A DNA stretch of 23,960 bases from CAIRYW01 sp041665985 (GTDB lineage: Bacteria; Patescibacteriota; Minisyncoccia; Phycocordibacterales; CAIRYW01). Of this stretch, positions 14,027 to 22,100 are shown piece after piece (the first letter of the stretch is position 1; each line of letters starts with the position of its first letter). The notes below the pieces were generated by a model that worked only from the letters and a program-made list of their open reading frames with translations, was not told the origin of the DNA and made no database searches. The stretch is from positions 1 to 23,960 of the forward strand of contig JBAYHV010000012.1 in NCBI GenBank assembly GCA_041665985.1. Reading direction: 5' to 3'. A program made the position numbers and the translations under genes.

Positions 14027-15373
14027 CTAAAATCCACCGCTCGCTCCACCCCCGCCCGAAGCTCCACCAGCTCCTGAAAATCCACCCCCACCCCCACTAT
14101 TATTTCTAGCAGCTCCACCTACAATTATTATTCCATCAGGATTATTTTGTGAATTTTCACAATATTCACCTTTTAGTTCCAAACAAGTTCCAACTTTTAC
14201 ATAAATAGTCAGTAGATAATCATTTCCTGATGATGCAATATCTGAATAGTTGCCGGCTATGGAACTCACTCCTGGTTGATATAAATAATAATGCGTTTGC
14301 TCATCAAAATAACTTCCAAATTTTAACAGAACTGATCCACTGCAAGTACAAGTTGTATCAATACCTTTAGTTTTAGCTACTCCTCCATCGGACGGTCGAA
14401 TCATTGATTGAGCAAAAGCAGGAAGAGGTATGATCAACTTATTCAAAGCAAAAACTATTTTTTCAAATATTCCTTGTTCTTTTTTTACAATTGAGGATGA
14501 AAAAGTAAAAAAACCGTAATTTCTACTTTGCCCCTTACTTGTGTTTATACTATAAGTAACATTCATTCCCTCTGGAAAATCAGAACTACTAATTTTTTTT
14601 GCTTCAGGAAAATCAGAAATTGAGAATTGCAATTTACCGTTATTTAGAGGCACATTATTAATAGTTCCCAGAGTTGAATTAATAGTATTGTTATATTGGT
14701 CAAATCCAGTTCCTTCTACGGTTATAGTGCTATTCTGTGAAACATTTTGAGGATATGCTTTTATTATGTCGGGACGAGCAAGCGACTGGCTTGAGATCTT
14801 TATATATTGTGGAGAAGTTTTTCTACTTGAACCATTTGCATTTTCTATCCAAACTTCATATACACCGTTTTGAAGATTTGGAGTATTTAAAACAATGACT
14901 CCGTTTTGGGATATAGCACTTCCTGCATAGTCATTTCCAATATGAATTATATTTTGAGCAAGAAATCCATTTCCTTTTATAGCTAAAGAGCTCCCTGGAG
15001 CAACAATAAACAAAGAAATACTTGAAATAAAAAGATCTGTTGGTTTTGAAGCGGTAAAAACTCTTTCAGCTGACAATGTTCCTCCCATTATATTACTTTG
15101 TTCAACCGGAGCTGAGACAGGAACTGAAACTTTCTTAGAAACAACAGGAGAAGAAGCTAAAAGCTTGCTCAATTCTGCTTGAAGCTCCTTCAAAAGGCTA
15201 GTTAAAAGGCTTATCAGTTGCTGTTTTACAGAATTTGCTACATCAAAAGAGCTTGTATTTTTAGCAGATACAGATTGTCCTTCATTATTTACAACCTCGG
15301 CTGATAATGAACTAGGCAAAAAAACTGAAAATATAAAAACAATTGCACAAACTAAGGATAAATATCTTCGCAT
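14027..15373 (-). CDS. Secreted IPT/TIG-domain surface protein
   Basis: The 448-residue product begins with a signal peptide (about 1-25, MRRYLSLVCAIVFIFSVFLPSSLSAEV). A helical segment follows (about 44-74), then two IPT/TIG immunoglobulin-like domains (about 110-195 with LAIKGNGF, and 200-292 with ITVEGTGF). A Cys-containing region (Cys342, Cys344, Cys397, Cys405) comes next, and a Gly/Ser/Ala-rich tail (426-448) ends in GGF. IPT/TIG folds mediate adhesion or structural contacts on cell surfaces. It is divergent from the secretion locus and shares a 34-bp promoter region with its first gene, which suggests joint expression. The Gly-rich tail may be a surface-assembly signal, but this is inference. 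The exact role is unknown. Confidence 0.85.
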   Translation of the reverse strand: MRRYLSLVCAIVFIFSVFLPSSLSAEVVNNEGQSVSAKNTSSFDVANSVKQQLISLLTSLLKELQAELSKLLASSPVVSKKVSVPVSAPVEQSNIMGGTLSAERVFTASKPTDLFISSISLFIVAPGSSLAIKGNGFLAQNIIHIGNDYAGSAISQNGVIVLNTPNLQNGVYEVWIENANGSSRKTSPQYIKISSQSLARPDIIKAYPQNVSQNSTITVEGTGFDQYNNTINSTLGTINNVPLNNGKLQFSISDFPEAKKISSSDFPEGMNVTYSINTSKGQSRNYGFFTFSSSIVKKEQGIFEKIVFALNKLIIPLPAFAQSMIRPSDGGVAKTKGIDTTCTCSGSVLLKFGSYFDEQTHYYLYQPGVSSIAGNYSDIASSGNDYLLTIYVKVGTCLELKGEYCENSQNNPDGIIIVGGAARNNSGGGGGFSGAGGASGGGGASGGF

Positions 15374-15379
15374 ATAAAA

Positions 15380-15413
15380 ATTGTATCACAAAATAATATT
15401 TTGATGATACAAT
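15380..15413. promoter_or_regulatory. Symmetric divergent leaderless promoters
   Basis: ATTGTATCA (15380-15388) is the minus-strand extended -10 TGATACAAT, and the same nonamer occurs on the plus strand at 15405-15413. Each is followed by exactly 6 nt and then an ATG (15373 minus, 15420 plus). Apart from one extra base the whole 34 bp is an inverted repeat, so one symmetric regulator could act on both genes. Confidence 0.65.
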
Positions 15414-15419
15414 ATTTAA

Positions 15420-16277
15420 ATGATGATTAAATTCACCAAACCAAGTAAAAAAATAGTTGCTTTGCTTATTATTGTTGTTTCAATAATCGCAGGAATTTTA
15501 ATTCTAAAATATAAACAAAATATTAAAGCCTTTATACCTCCTTCACTAACATACAGCGTTACAGACATAAATACCTACAACAGAGAACAAAGTACAGACT
15601 CCCAATATTTGAATAATCTATTAGGAATAGAAAATGCTTCTTCAACAAATGCAACAGATACAGCAAACACAAGCGATCTAGTTTCACGAAGCTTATATGC
15701 CGGTTATTTAGCTTTATCTCAAAGTGGAGATACTTCAGCAGATTCACAGCAAAGTCTTGCAAAAGAGATCGCATCAAAAGCAGCTCAAAGTTTTACTTAT
15801 GAAACCTATTCAGCCGAAAATCTAAAATTTATTTCTACTCCAACTAAAGAAAATGTGAAATTTTTTGCATCTTCTTTAGCTTCCATACAAAATAATATCC
15901 TTATGGGTATGGCAAAAGAAAGTGTAGACCAAAATAATGTTAAATTAAAAAATATTGCCCAAATTTACAGAGACGCAGCCAAAAATGTCTACGACTTACT
16001 TATTCCAATTGATATCGCTGAATCAACTTTGGGTATTGTTAATAATTACAGTATTGTTGCTTCTGTTTATGATGCTTTAGCAGTCGCTGATAGTGATCCA
16101 GTTCAAGCAACGATCGCTATTGGCTATTTACAACAAGCCAATTCTTCTCAAACAAAATATGTTAATAATCTGGCTAATTATTTTAAATATAGTGGTATAA
16201 TTTTTACTAGTGATGAAGTTGGACGTTACTGGAATGATTTTGGTTCCGCTGGTATGACTGGAAATTCTACTCAATAA
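15420..16277 (+). CDS. Membrane-anchored extracytoplasmic protein of unknown function
   Basis: The 285-residue product has a basic N-terminus and one membrane helix at about 13-32 (IVALLIIVVSIIAGILIL). The rest is a large polar, helix-rich extracytoplasmic part with many Ala, Ser, Asn and Gln. It has no cysteine and no recognised catalytic motif. ATG codons at 15420 and 15423 are adjacent; the promoter spacing allows either. The gene begins the plus-strand side of the locus that contains the VirB6-like protein and is separated from the next gene by about 80 nt. Such single-anchor proteins are often part of secretion or pilus machinery, but I do not recognise the family. Confidence 0.8.
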   Translation: MMIKFTKPSKKIVALLIIVVSIIAGILILKYKQNIKAFIPPSLTYSVTDINTYNREQSTDSQYLNNLLGIENASSTNATDTANTSDLVSRSLYAGYLALSQSGDTSADSQQSLAKEIASKAAQSFTYETYSAENLKFISTPTKENVKFFASSLASIQNNILMGMAKESVDQNNVKLKNIAQIYRDAAKNVYDLLIPIDIAESTLGIVNNYSIVASVYDALAVADSDPVQATIAIGYLQQANSSQTKYVNNLANYFKYSGIIFTSDEVGRYWNDFGSAGMTGNSTQ

Positions 16278-16357
16278 AAAAATGACTACAGATTTCTACA
16301 CAAACTTCTCTTCTTTCCTAAATAAAATTAAGAATTAATATTTACATTTTATAAAAA

Positions 16358-17701
16358 ATGAATAGAAAAACTAAATTTGAATGGAATAAAAAAAATTGTT
16401 GTGGATTTAATATGCAAAATAATTTCAAAAAAACTTTTAGCGCAATCTCAATATTAACTATTTTTTCTCTTTGTTTTTATATCCCTTTAACTGCATTGGC
16501 TGTGGATAATCCAACAGACCAAGCAAATGTTGATACCCTTACTCAACAAGCGTCAACACTTCAAACTTCAGGAGCAACAGCTCAAGGCTTAACAGGAACA
16601 GATAAAACAACTCAAACAAAATCAGCGGCAGGGGGGATTACGGCTGGAGCTTTATCTTGTTCTGTGGGAGCGATTGCTTCAAAAATGATAGTAAGTACCG
16701 TTGCCAAAGCTACTGGAGTAGTTACTGGAGCGATTACTAATCTACTAGGGGGTAAAGTCACAGCAATAGTAACAGATACTGTCACAGGACTAATAGATCC
16801 AATGGTCCCAGTTAATCCTAAAGGAACTAACACTGAAACTATAAGAGATAACACTGGTAATAACGCCCAAAGCACACAACTCCTTGCTTATAAAGGTGTA
16901 ACACAAAGTGCACCAGGAGACGCCCGATTATTTAATGGAATAACCTCTATATTTAGTGGTATTTTTCAATTTCCAAGTCTTGATGCTATCGGTTTTTGTA
17001 TTGCGAATGAAATGATTCAATACATTGCTGATTCAACAATTCAATGGATAAAAACAGGTTTCAAAGGAAGTCCAGTTTTTATATCAAATACCGGTGATTT
17101 TTTTAAAGGAATTCAGGATCAAGAATTAGGAAATTTTGTAAACGGAGTAGCGAAAGGAACTCTTGGAATTGATATGTGCCAGCCTTTTAGAGTCGCTATC
17201 CTTACAGACGTTCTTGATACTTATTCTAATACTAATAGTGGAGGTTCTCTTAATTGTAGTTTAAATACAATTAAGAATAATTATAAACAATTTACAAATG
17301 GGGATTGGAATTCAGGAGGTTTTAATGGTTGGTTTGAAATTATTCAGCAACCAAATAATATTTACGGAGCAACTCTGGCGGCTCAAGATGAAGCATACAG
17401 AAGAATACAGGTTAAACAAAATACAGCAACAATAGACCTTGGCTGGTCAAGAGGGTATCACGATTTTACTTATTGCCAGGATAAAGGTAGTCTTGATAAA
17501 AAAACTAATAAATGTGCCAACGGAAAAGACCCAGTCAAAGGTACACCTGGACAATATATTGAGAATCAAATCAATGCTAGAGGAGCGGCGGGAATGAATC
17601 GTCTCAACGTAGCCGTTGCTTTCGACCAAGTTGTTTCCACTCTTGTAAATGAACTCGTCAAAATTGCAGTAAACAAAGTTCTTGATCCGACAAGTAAATA
17701 A
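16358..17701 (+). CDS. Secreted Cys-containing protein of the VirB6-associated locus
   Basis: The product is 447 residues from the ATG at 16358, or 429 from the ATG at 16412, which gives a more normal signal peptide (MQNNFKKTFSAISILTIFSLC, cleavage near ALA-VDN). A small-residue hydrophobic stretch follows (about 93-147). The middle contains DMCQPFRVAILTDVL, LNCSLNTIKNNYKQF, GGFNGWFEIIQQPNNIYGATLAAQDEAYRR and YCQDKG, the pattern I associate with a secreted protein family found beside VirB6-like genes in Parcubacteria. The C-terminus (TPGQYIENQI...ALVNELVKIAV-like helices) is conserved in style. The spaced cysteines suggest disulfides outside the membrane. A promoter-like TACATT lies 9 nt before 16358. 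A pilus or secretion-channel role is inference from the neighbour. Confidence 0.8.
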   Translation: MNRKTKFEWNKKNCCGFNMQNNFKKTFSAISILTIFSLCFYIPLTALAVDNPTDQANVDTLTQQASTLQTSGATAQGLTGTDKTTQTKSAAGGITAGALSCSVGAIASKMIVSTVAKATGVVTGAITNLLGGKVTAIVTDTVTGLIDPMVPVNPKGTNTETIRDNTGNNAQSTQLLAYKGVTQSAPGDARLFNGITSIFSGIFQFPSLDAIGFCIANEMIQYIADSTIQWIKTGFKGSPVFISNTGDFFKGIQDQELGNFVNGVAKGTLGIDMCQPFRVAILTDVLDTYSNTNSGGSLNCSLNTIKNNYKQFTNGDWNSGGFNGWFEIIQQPNNIYGATLAAQDEAYRRIQVKQNTATIDLGWSRGYHDFTYCQDKGSLDKKTNKCANGKDPVKGTPGQYIENQINARGAAGMNRLNVAVAFDQVVSTLVNELVKIAVNKVLDPTSK

Positions 17702-17739
17702 TTGACAGGGAAGATAATTTATAAAAAATAATTTTAAAT

Positions 17740-17812
17740 AAAAACCCCATGCAATTAGCGAAGCTAATTGCATGGGGTTTTTCTCCTTTTTTCTGTACAC
17801 AAAATAAGTTTT
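17740..17812. repeat. Duplicated hairpin segment, copy A
   Basis: A hairpin with perfect 20-bp arms (17740-17759 and 17763-17782, loop GAA) acts as a likely terminator after the secreted protein gene. The segment from CCCCATGCAATTAGC at 17745 through AAAATAAGTTTT at 17812 recurs at 19012-19076 with three short indels, one C/T change and the loop in reverse complement (GAA against TTC). Confidence 0.85.
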
Positions 17813-17836
17813 ACGAAGTAAAAGTTGAACAGGTAA

Positions 17837-17880
17837 GACCAAGCATTAAGTTTTTCTACAAAAAAACTTAATGCTTGGTC
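17837..17880. terminator. 19-bp-arm perfect hairpin
   Basis: 17837-17855 pairs perfectly with 17862-17880 across a 6-nt loop. It insulates the regulator promoter from the upstream gene. Its sequence is unrelated to the hairpins on either side. Confidence 0.65.
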
Positions 17881-17893
17881 AAACTTTTTCGCT

Positions 17894-17948
17894 GTTTACA
17901 ATTACTTGACAATTACTTTTGAATTGGTTTACAATTACTTGACAATTA
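17894..17948 (+). promoter_or_regulatory. Promoter with duplicated 22-bp motif
   Basis: TTGACA (17906-17911), an 18-bp spacer and TACAAT (17930-17935) precede the ATG at 17948 by 12 nt. A 22-bp sequence, 17894-17915, is exactly repeated at 17927-17948, one repeat carrying the -35 and the other the -10 and start codon. The 33-bp period is about three helical turns, as expected for a pair of operator sites on the same DNA face. Confidence 0.65.
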
Positions 17949-19105
17949 TGTTAACTCCAGAAAAAATCATAGAAATAGCCAAAAACAAAGGTAAAATAGT
18001 CACAAACGAGATAACTCAAAAATTCGGGGTTTCTAGACAATATGCGAGCAATCTTATATCTAAACTTGTTTCTGAAGGAAAAATTCTAAAATTTGGGTCA
18101 ACCCGAAAAGCATTTTATGTTCTACCTGAATTTGCAGCAAAACATGCAGAAATATTTCCAACAAAAATTTCAAAAACATATAACAATATGTCCCTCGAAG
18201 AACATAAAGTTCTTGATGAAATAGAAAAAAAATTTCCTCTTCTCTTACAGCAAAAAGAGAATGTAAGAGATATTTTTACATATGCATTTTCGGAAATGCT
18301 CAACAATGCAATAGAGCATTCAAAATCAGAAAAAATTGAAGTCGAAGTTTATATTAAAGATAAAATACTTGTATTTTCTGTAAATGATTTTGGGGTTGGT
18401 GTTTTTAAAAATATAATGGAAAAAAGAAACCTAAAATCAGAAACTGAAGCAATCCAAGATTTACTAAAAGGTAAAACAACAACGATGCCTAAGTCTCATT
18501 CAGGAGAGGGTATTTTTTTTACTTCTAAATGTGGAGAAGAGTTTATACTAGATAGTTTTGGCTATCAATTAATCGTAAACAATAAAATAAACGATATTTT
18601 TCTTCAAAAGCCAAAAAAAATAAAAAAGGGTACCAAAGTTGTATTTAAAGTATCAATTGATGAGAAAAAACATTTGACTGATATCTTTAGAAAATATGCG
18701 AATATTGATGATGAAAGCGACTATGGTTTCGACAGAACAGAGATAAAAATAAAACTTTATACAACTACAGGTATTCATATTTCTCGTTCTCAGGCGAGAA
18801 GAGTACTTGTAGGATTAGAAAAATTTAAATCAATTATTCTTGATTTCGATAAAGTACCTATGATCGGACAAGGGTTTGCAGATGAGATTTTTAGAGTTTT
18901 TCAAAATAAATATCCAAATATAAAAATACAATCAATTAATACAAATGAGGCTGTAAAATTTATGATTGATAGAGTTGACAGGGAGCAGTTTTTTAAACAA
19001 ATCAACCCCCCCCCCATGCAATTAGCTTCGCTAATTGCATGGGGTTTCTCCTTTTTCTGTATACAAAATAAGTTTTTTCTTTTTACCCGTCCAAATTTTT
19101 TTTAA
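17948..19105 (+). CDS. Winged-helix / HATPase / DUF4325 (STAS-like) fused regulator
   Basis: The 385-residue protein joins three modules. A winged-helix DNA-binding domain spans 1-60 (NEITQKFGVSRQYASNLISKLVSEGKI). A GHKL ATPase follows, with N-box EMLNNAIEHS (116-125), DFGVGVF (147-153) and SHSGEGI (183-189). A DUF4325 STAS-like domain covers about 275-342 (SRSQARRVLVGLEKF...DFDKVPMIGQGFADEIF). HATPase and STAS modules normally form anti-sigma/anti-anti-sigma switches in separate proteins; here they share one chain with a DNA-binding domain. I start it at 17948; the upstream TTG at 17906 is the promoter -35. The last 30 or so residues come from a C10 tract and a hairpin repeat, so the native C-terminus is probably near residue 353. 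It interrupts the secretion locus and may regulate it, or may be an insertion. Confidence 0.85.
   Translation: MLTPEKIIEIAKNKGKIVTNEITQKFGVSRQYASNLISKLVSEGKILKFGSTRKAFYVLPEFAAKHAEIFPTKISKTYNNMSLEEHKVLDEIEKKFPLLLQQKENVRDIFTYAFSEMLNNAIEHSKSEKIEVEVYIKDKILVFSVNDFGVGVFKNIMEKRNLKSETEAIQDLLKGKTTTMPKSHSGEGIFFTSKCGEEFILDSFGYQLIVNNKINDIFLQKPKKIKKGTKVVFKVSIDEKKHLTDIFRKYANIDDESDYGFDRTEIKIKLYTTTGIHISRSQARRVLVGLEKFKSIILDFDKVPMIGQGFADEIFRVFQNKYPNIKIQSINTNEAVKFMIDRVDREQFFKQINPPPMQLASLIAWGFSFFCIQNKFFLFTRPNFF
19006..19015. repeat. C10 homopolymer inside the regulator's 3' end
   Basis: Ten consecutive C, the longest homopolymer of G or C in the window, encode the Pro run before the hairpin-derived tail. Losing one C gives a stop three codons after the tract; gaining one gives a different tail of about 12 codons. 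Confidence 0.9.
19012..19076. repeat. Duplicated hairpin segment, copy B
   Basis: 15-bp perfect arms (19012-19026 and 19030-19044, loop TTC) followed by the same CTCC-T-run-CTGTA-ACAAAATAAGTTTT sequence as copy A at 17745-17812. It is read through by the 3' end of the regulator gene. Confidence 0.85.
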
Positions 19106-19125
19106 GAAAAATTTGGACGGGTAAA
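19082..19125. terminator. 19-bp-arm perfect hairpin after the regulator
   Basis: 19082-19100 pairs perfectly with 19107-19125 across TTTAAG. The regulator's TAA stop (19103-19105) lies in the loop. It separates the regulator from the VirB6-like gene's promoter. Confidence 0.7.
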
Positions 19126-19172
19126 CTATCCACTATTTCAGTCAACTATTAACTGTTTTCTATACACTTTTT

Positions 19173-19181
19173 TGATATACT
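19173..19181 (+). promoter_or_regulatory. Extended -10 promoter of the VirB6-like gene
   Basis: TGATATACT lies 22 nt before the ATG at 19204, giving a leader of about 16 nt without a Shine-Dalgarno. Confidence 0.55.
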
Positions 19182-19203
19182 ATATTCGTAGTATTTCTTA
19201 AAA

Positions 19204-22089
19204 ATGAGATTTCTCAAAATAGACAAAAAAAATATTTTTTCATTTTCTAAAATAATTTTAGTAATTGCCTTTGTCGCAATATTTACTTTTGGATTTGCCG
19301 AAAAATCTTTTGCTCAATCAAATTATATACCGGGCAATTTTACAACAGGAGGAGTTGGTTCAGTAAGTACTTACTTTACAGATAAATCAGGTAATATGTA
19401 TATTTCTGGACTCAAAAATGCTCCGACAGGAACGGATGAGCATGGACTTCCAACATATACCCAGACTAATTATTACAATCAAATAAGTATTGATAGTACA
19501 GGGAAACTTATTCAGGGACCGGAAATTACAGACTCTGCCCAAATATCAGCTTTATCTAAAAATATCTCGCCAGTTGACGGTAGTTCTCTTACAATGCTAG
19601 AAGTTGCTCCTGGTCAAACAATAACAATTGGGAATAAAACTCTCACTTACGATTCAAATCAAAAAGCTTACATTGTTACTGATAATACTAGTGGTTATAC
19701 CCAAACATTAGACCCCTCTGACCCAAAAACCTCTTCTGAAATTACTGATTTTACTAATAGTGAACAAAATAGAAAAACACAAAAAGATGCAAACACTGAG
19801 CAGACGGGAGTTGGTAAGAAGAATACCAATAAAGGACTCTGTTGGAATGGTATAAATGTAGGTTTTGATGTACAGAACTGTTTATACCAAGCATTATATT
19901 ATGCTCTCTTTTGGCCTATAAGTTGGTTGGTGGGTATGGCTGGATGGCTTTTTGATTTTGTTTTTACGCAAACAGTCGTAGAAATGGCATCTGGGATAAA
20001 AAAAATAGGGGGAATTGATATTGCCTGGAAAGTAATGCGTGACCTTTCAAATATAGGGTTTATTTTTATTCTTCTTTATTTGGCGATCTCAACTATTATT
20101 GGAGCAGGAGAACACGATGTAAAAAAGACTCTTTCAAAACTTATTATTATTGCAATTCTTTTAAATTTTAGTTTGTTTTTTACAAAAGCGATAATTGATG
20201 CTTCAAATATTTTAGCCATAGCTTTTTTCAAAGCCATTGTAATTACGGGCGATGATGGTCTTGGAAGCGCCTTTATGCACGCCTTTCGTTTACAAGGTCT
20301 TTTTGGAACAAGTACCTCTTCTGGAGAAGGAGTAGCGGCAAGTTCTCAATCTTTTGCCGTTATCATTGGTGGAATTATTACAATGCTAGTGGCAACGATA
20401 ATATTGCTAGCATCTCTTATGATGTTTATCAAAAGATACGTTATTTTAATTCTTATATTGGTTTTTTCTCCTTTAGCATTTGCTGGTATGGTTTTGCACC
20501 AAACTGAACATTACGTTCAAGAATGGTGGAGCACTCTTTTCAAAGAAGCTTTTTTTGCTCCTATTTATATGATCTTAATTTGGATCTCCTTTACAATAAT
20601 TACTGATCCTAGTTTTGGGGCAGCAATAGGATATACCAATGAGCAAACCTTGTCCGATTCTTTTTCATCAACAGCAACAGGTAAATCATCCGATACAAGT
20701 ATGGCTGGGGTAATTCTTAGTTTTATAATTGTTTCTGCACTTCTTGTTTCTTCACTTATTGTTGCAGAAAAAATGGGAGTTGCCGGAGCGCAAGGAGCTA
20801 TGAATTTTGCAAAAGGAGCTCAAGGAGCGATTCAAGGAGGAATTGGTGGGTGGGTTGGAGCAAATACCCTTGGAAGATTTGGAAATACTATTTTAAACAA
20901 AGGACCATCAGCTGCTTGGTTGCAAGATGCTCGTTCAGGAAGAAAAGGAAACACAGCCTTAAGTAGATTTGCCTTCAGACAAATAGGAAAGGCAGGAGTT
21001 GGAATCACAGCAGGATTAAGTGCCTCAAAATATGGAGGAGAAACAAGTTACGAGGAAAAAAAGAAACAACGACTCCAAGAAATGAAAGATGTTATTGAAG
21101 AACATCACGGCGATCCAAAAGTACTAGCAGATCTTATTGCTAAGGGAACAGGAGACGTACTTGGAAATTATGGAACCGACACAAAAGCAGTGCACGATAT
21201 GATTCATAGTATGACTCCTGAACAGATTGCGGATGCAAAAATAGAACTCAAAAAAACCGAAACAAAAACTGATGTTGAAGGAGGAACTGAAAAAATGAGA
21301 TCACAAGCCACAAATGCATTAAAATTATTATCAGATGATCATGCTGGAGGAAGATTATCTAAAGAACTTGCTAAAAAAGTTGAGTCTGTTGAAAAAGCGG
21401 GACGACCAGGCCACCTAGAGGCCCTCTTTACACAAGATGAAAATCATAGAAAAATTGCTCTCGACAGAGATCGATTAAGATCAAAGTGGGCAGCAATGGA
21501 AAATGGACAAAGAAGATATGCAATGGAAACTATGTCAGTTGAAGAAGCTGAGTTACTTCAAAGTCATCTTGTTGGAATGGTTGACACTATGAAAGAATCA
21601 GACACAGCTGCAGTAGAAAACCTACTAAAATCCGGAAAGGCTACCGAGCTCGTAAAAAAAGTAGCAAATAATACTGTAACTAGCTCGGCAATACGTACAA
21701 ACTTATACAGTAAGTGGGAAAAAGCTACGACTGCGGAGGAAAAAGAAGCTTACTCTGCTGAATTTGGAAATTTATTTAAAGATGAAAGCGGAAATTCTCT
21801 AGTTATATCTACAAATAAACCTTCAACTTCTGACAAATCAATAACTGAACTTTATAATAAAAACCTTAATCGTTATTCAAAATTATCTGAAGAAGAAGAA
21901 GCTTCCTTACGTAGAATCAGTGATATGGAAGATGCTATATCTGGAAAAAAAGCGGCGGAAAAAGAAAATAAAGCTGCCGAAAAACAAGCTCAGGCAAACA
22001 CAAAAAATATCGTATCACTTGTTAAATCAGTTTCAGACATCTTAGGACAAAAAGGTTCTTCGAATTATGAAGGTGGTGGTGGAATCTAA
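19204..22089 (+). CDS. VirB6/TrbL-like polytopic membrane protein
   Basis: The 961-residue product starts with a signal peptide (about 1-37, ending SFAQS) and a 185-residue extracytoplasmic region. Hydrophobic segments follow at about 225-258, 282-302, 309-346, 383-431, 445-464 and 499-525. A long charged soluble C-terminal region (530-961) contains Ala/Gly-rich and coiled-coil stretches. The multi-pass core with FKRYVILILILVFSPLAFAGMVL-like sequence (residues about 409-431) fits the VirB6/TrbL inner-membrane subunit of type IV secretion systems, the channel component for DNA or protein transfer. No VirB4 ATPase or VirB8/9/10 gene is inside the window; they may lie beyond it. The charged tail is much longer than classical VirB6. 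The downstream charged protein starts 11 nt after the stop, so the two are co-transcribed. Confidence 0.85.
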   Translation: MRFLKIDKKNIFSFSKIILVIAFVAIFTFGFAEKSFAQSNYIPGNFTTGGVGSVSTYFTDKSGNMYISGLKNAPTGTDEHGLPTYTQTNYYNQISIDSTGKLIQGPEITDSAQISALSKNISPVDGSSLTMLEVAPGQTITIGNKTLTYDSNQKAYIVTDNTSGYTQTLDPSDPKTSSEITDFTNSEQNRKTQKDANTEQTGVGKKNTNKGLCWNGINVGFDVQNCLYQALYYALFWPISWLVGMAGWLFDFVFTQTVVEMASGIKKIGGIDIAWKVMRDLSNIGFIFILLYLAISTIIGAGEHDVKKTLSKLIIIAILLNFSLFFTKAIIDASNILAIAFFKAIVITGDDGLGSAFMHAFRLQGLFGTSTSSGEGVAASSQSFAVIIGGIITMLVATIILLASLMMFIKRYVILILILVFSPLAFAGMVLHQTEHYVQEWWSTLFKEAFFAPIYMILIWISFTIITDPSFGAAIGYTNEQTLSDSFSSTATGKSSDTSMAGVILSFIIVSALLVSSLIVAEKMGVAGAQGAMNFAKGAQGAIQGGIGGWVGANTLGRFGNTILNKGPSAAWLQDARSGRKGNTALSRFAFRQIGKAGVGITAGLSASKYGGETSYEEKKKQRLQEMKDVIEEHHGDPKVLADLIAKGTGDVLGNYGTDTKAVHDMIHSMTPEQIADAKIELKKTETKTDVEGGTEKMRSQATNALKLLSDDHAGGRLSKELAKKVESVEKAGRPGHLEALFTQDENHRKIALDRDRLRSKWAAMENGQRRYAMETMSVEEAELLQSHLVGMVDTMKESDTAAVENLLKSGKATELVKKVANNTVTSSAIRTNLYSKWEKATTAEEKEAYSAEFGNLFKDESGNSLVISTNKPSTSDKSITELYNKNLNRYSKLSEEEEASLRRISDMEDAISGKKAAEKENKAAEKQAQANTKNIVSLVKSVSDILGQKGSSNYEGGGGI

Positions 22090-22100
22090 CAAACAAAAAG

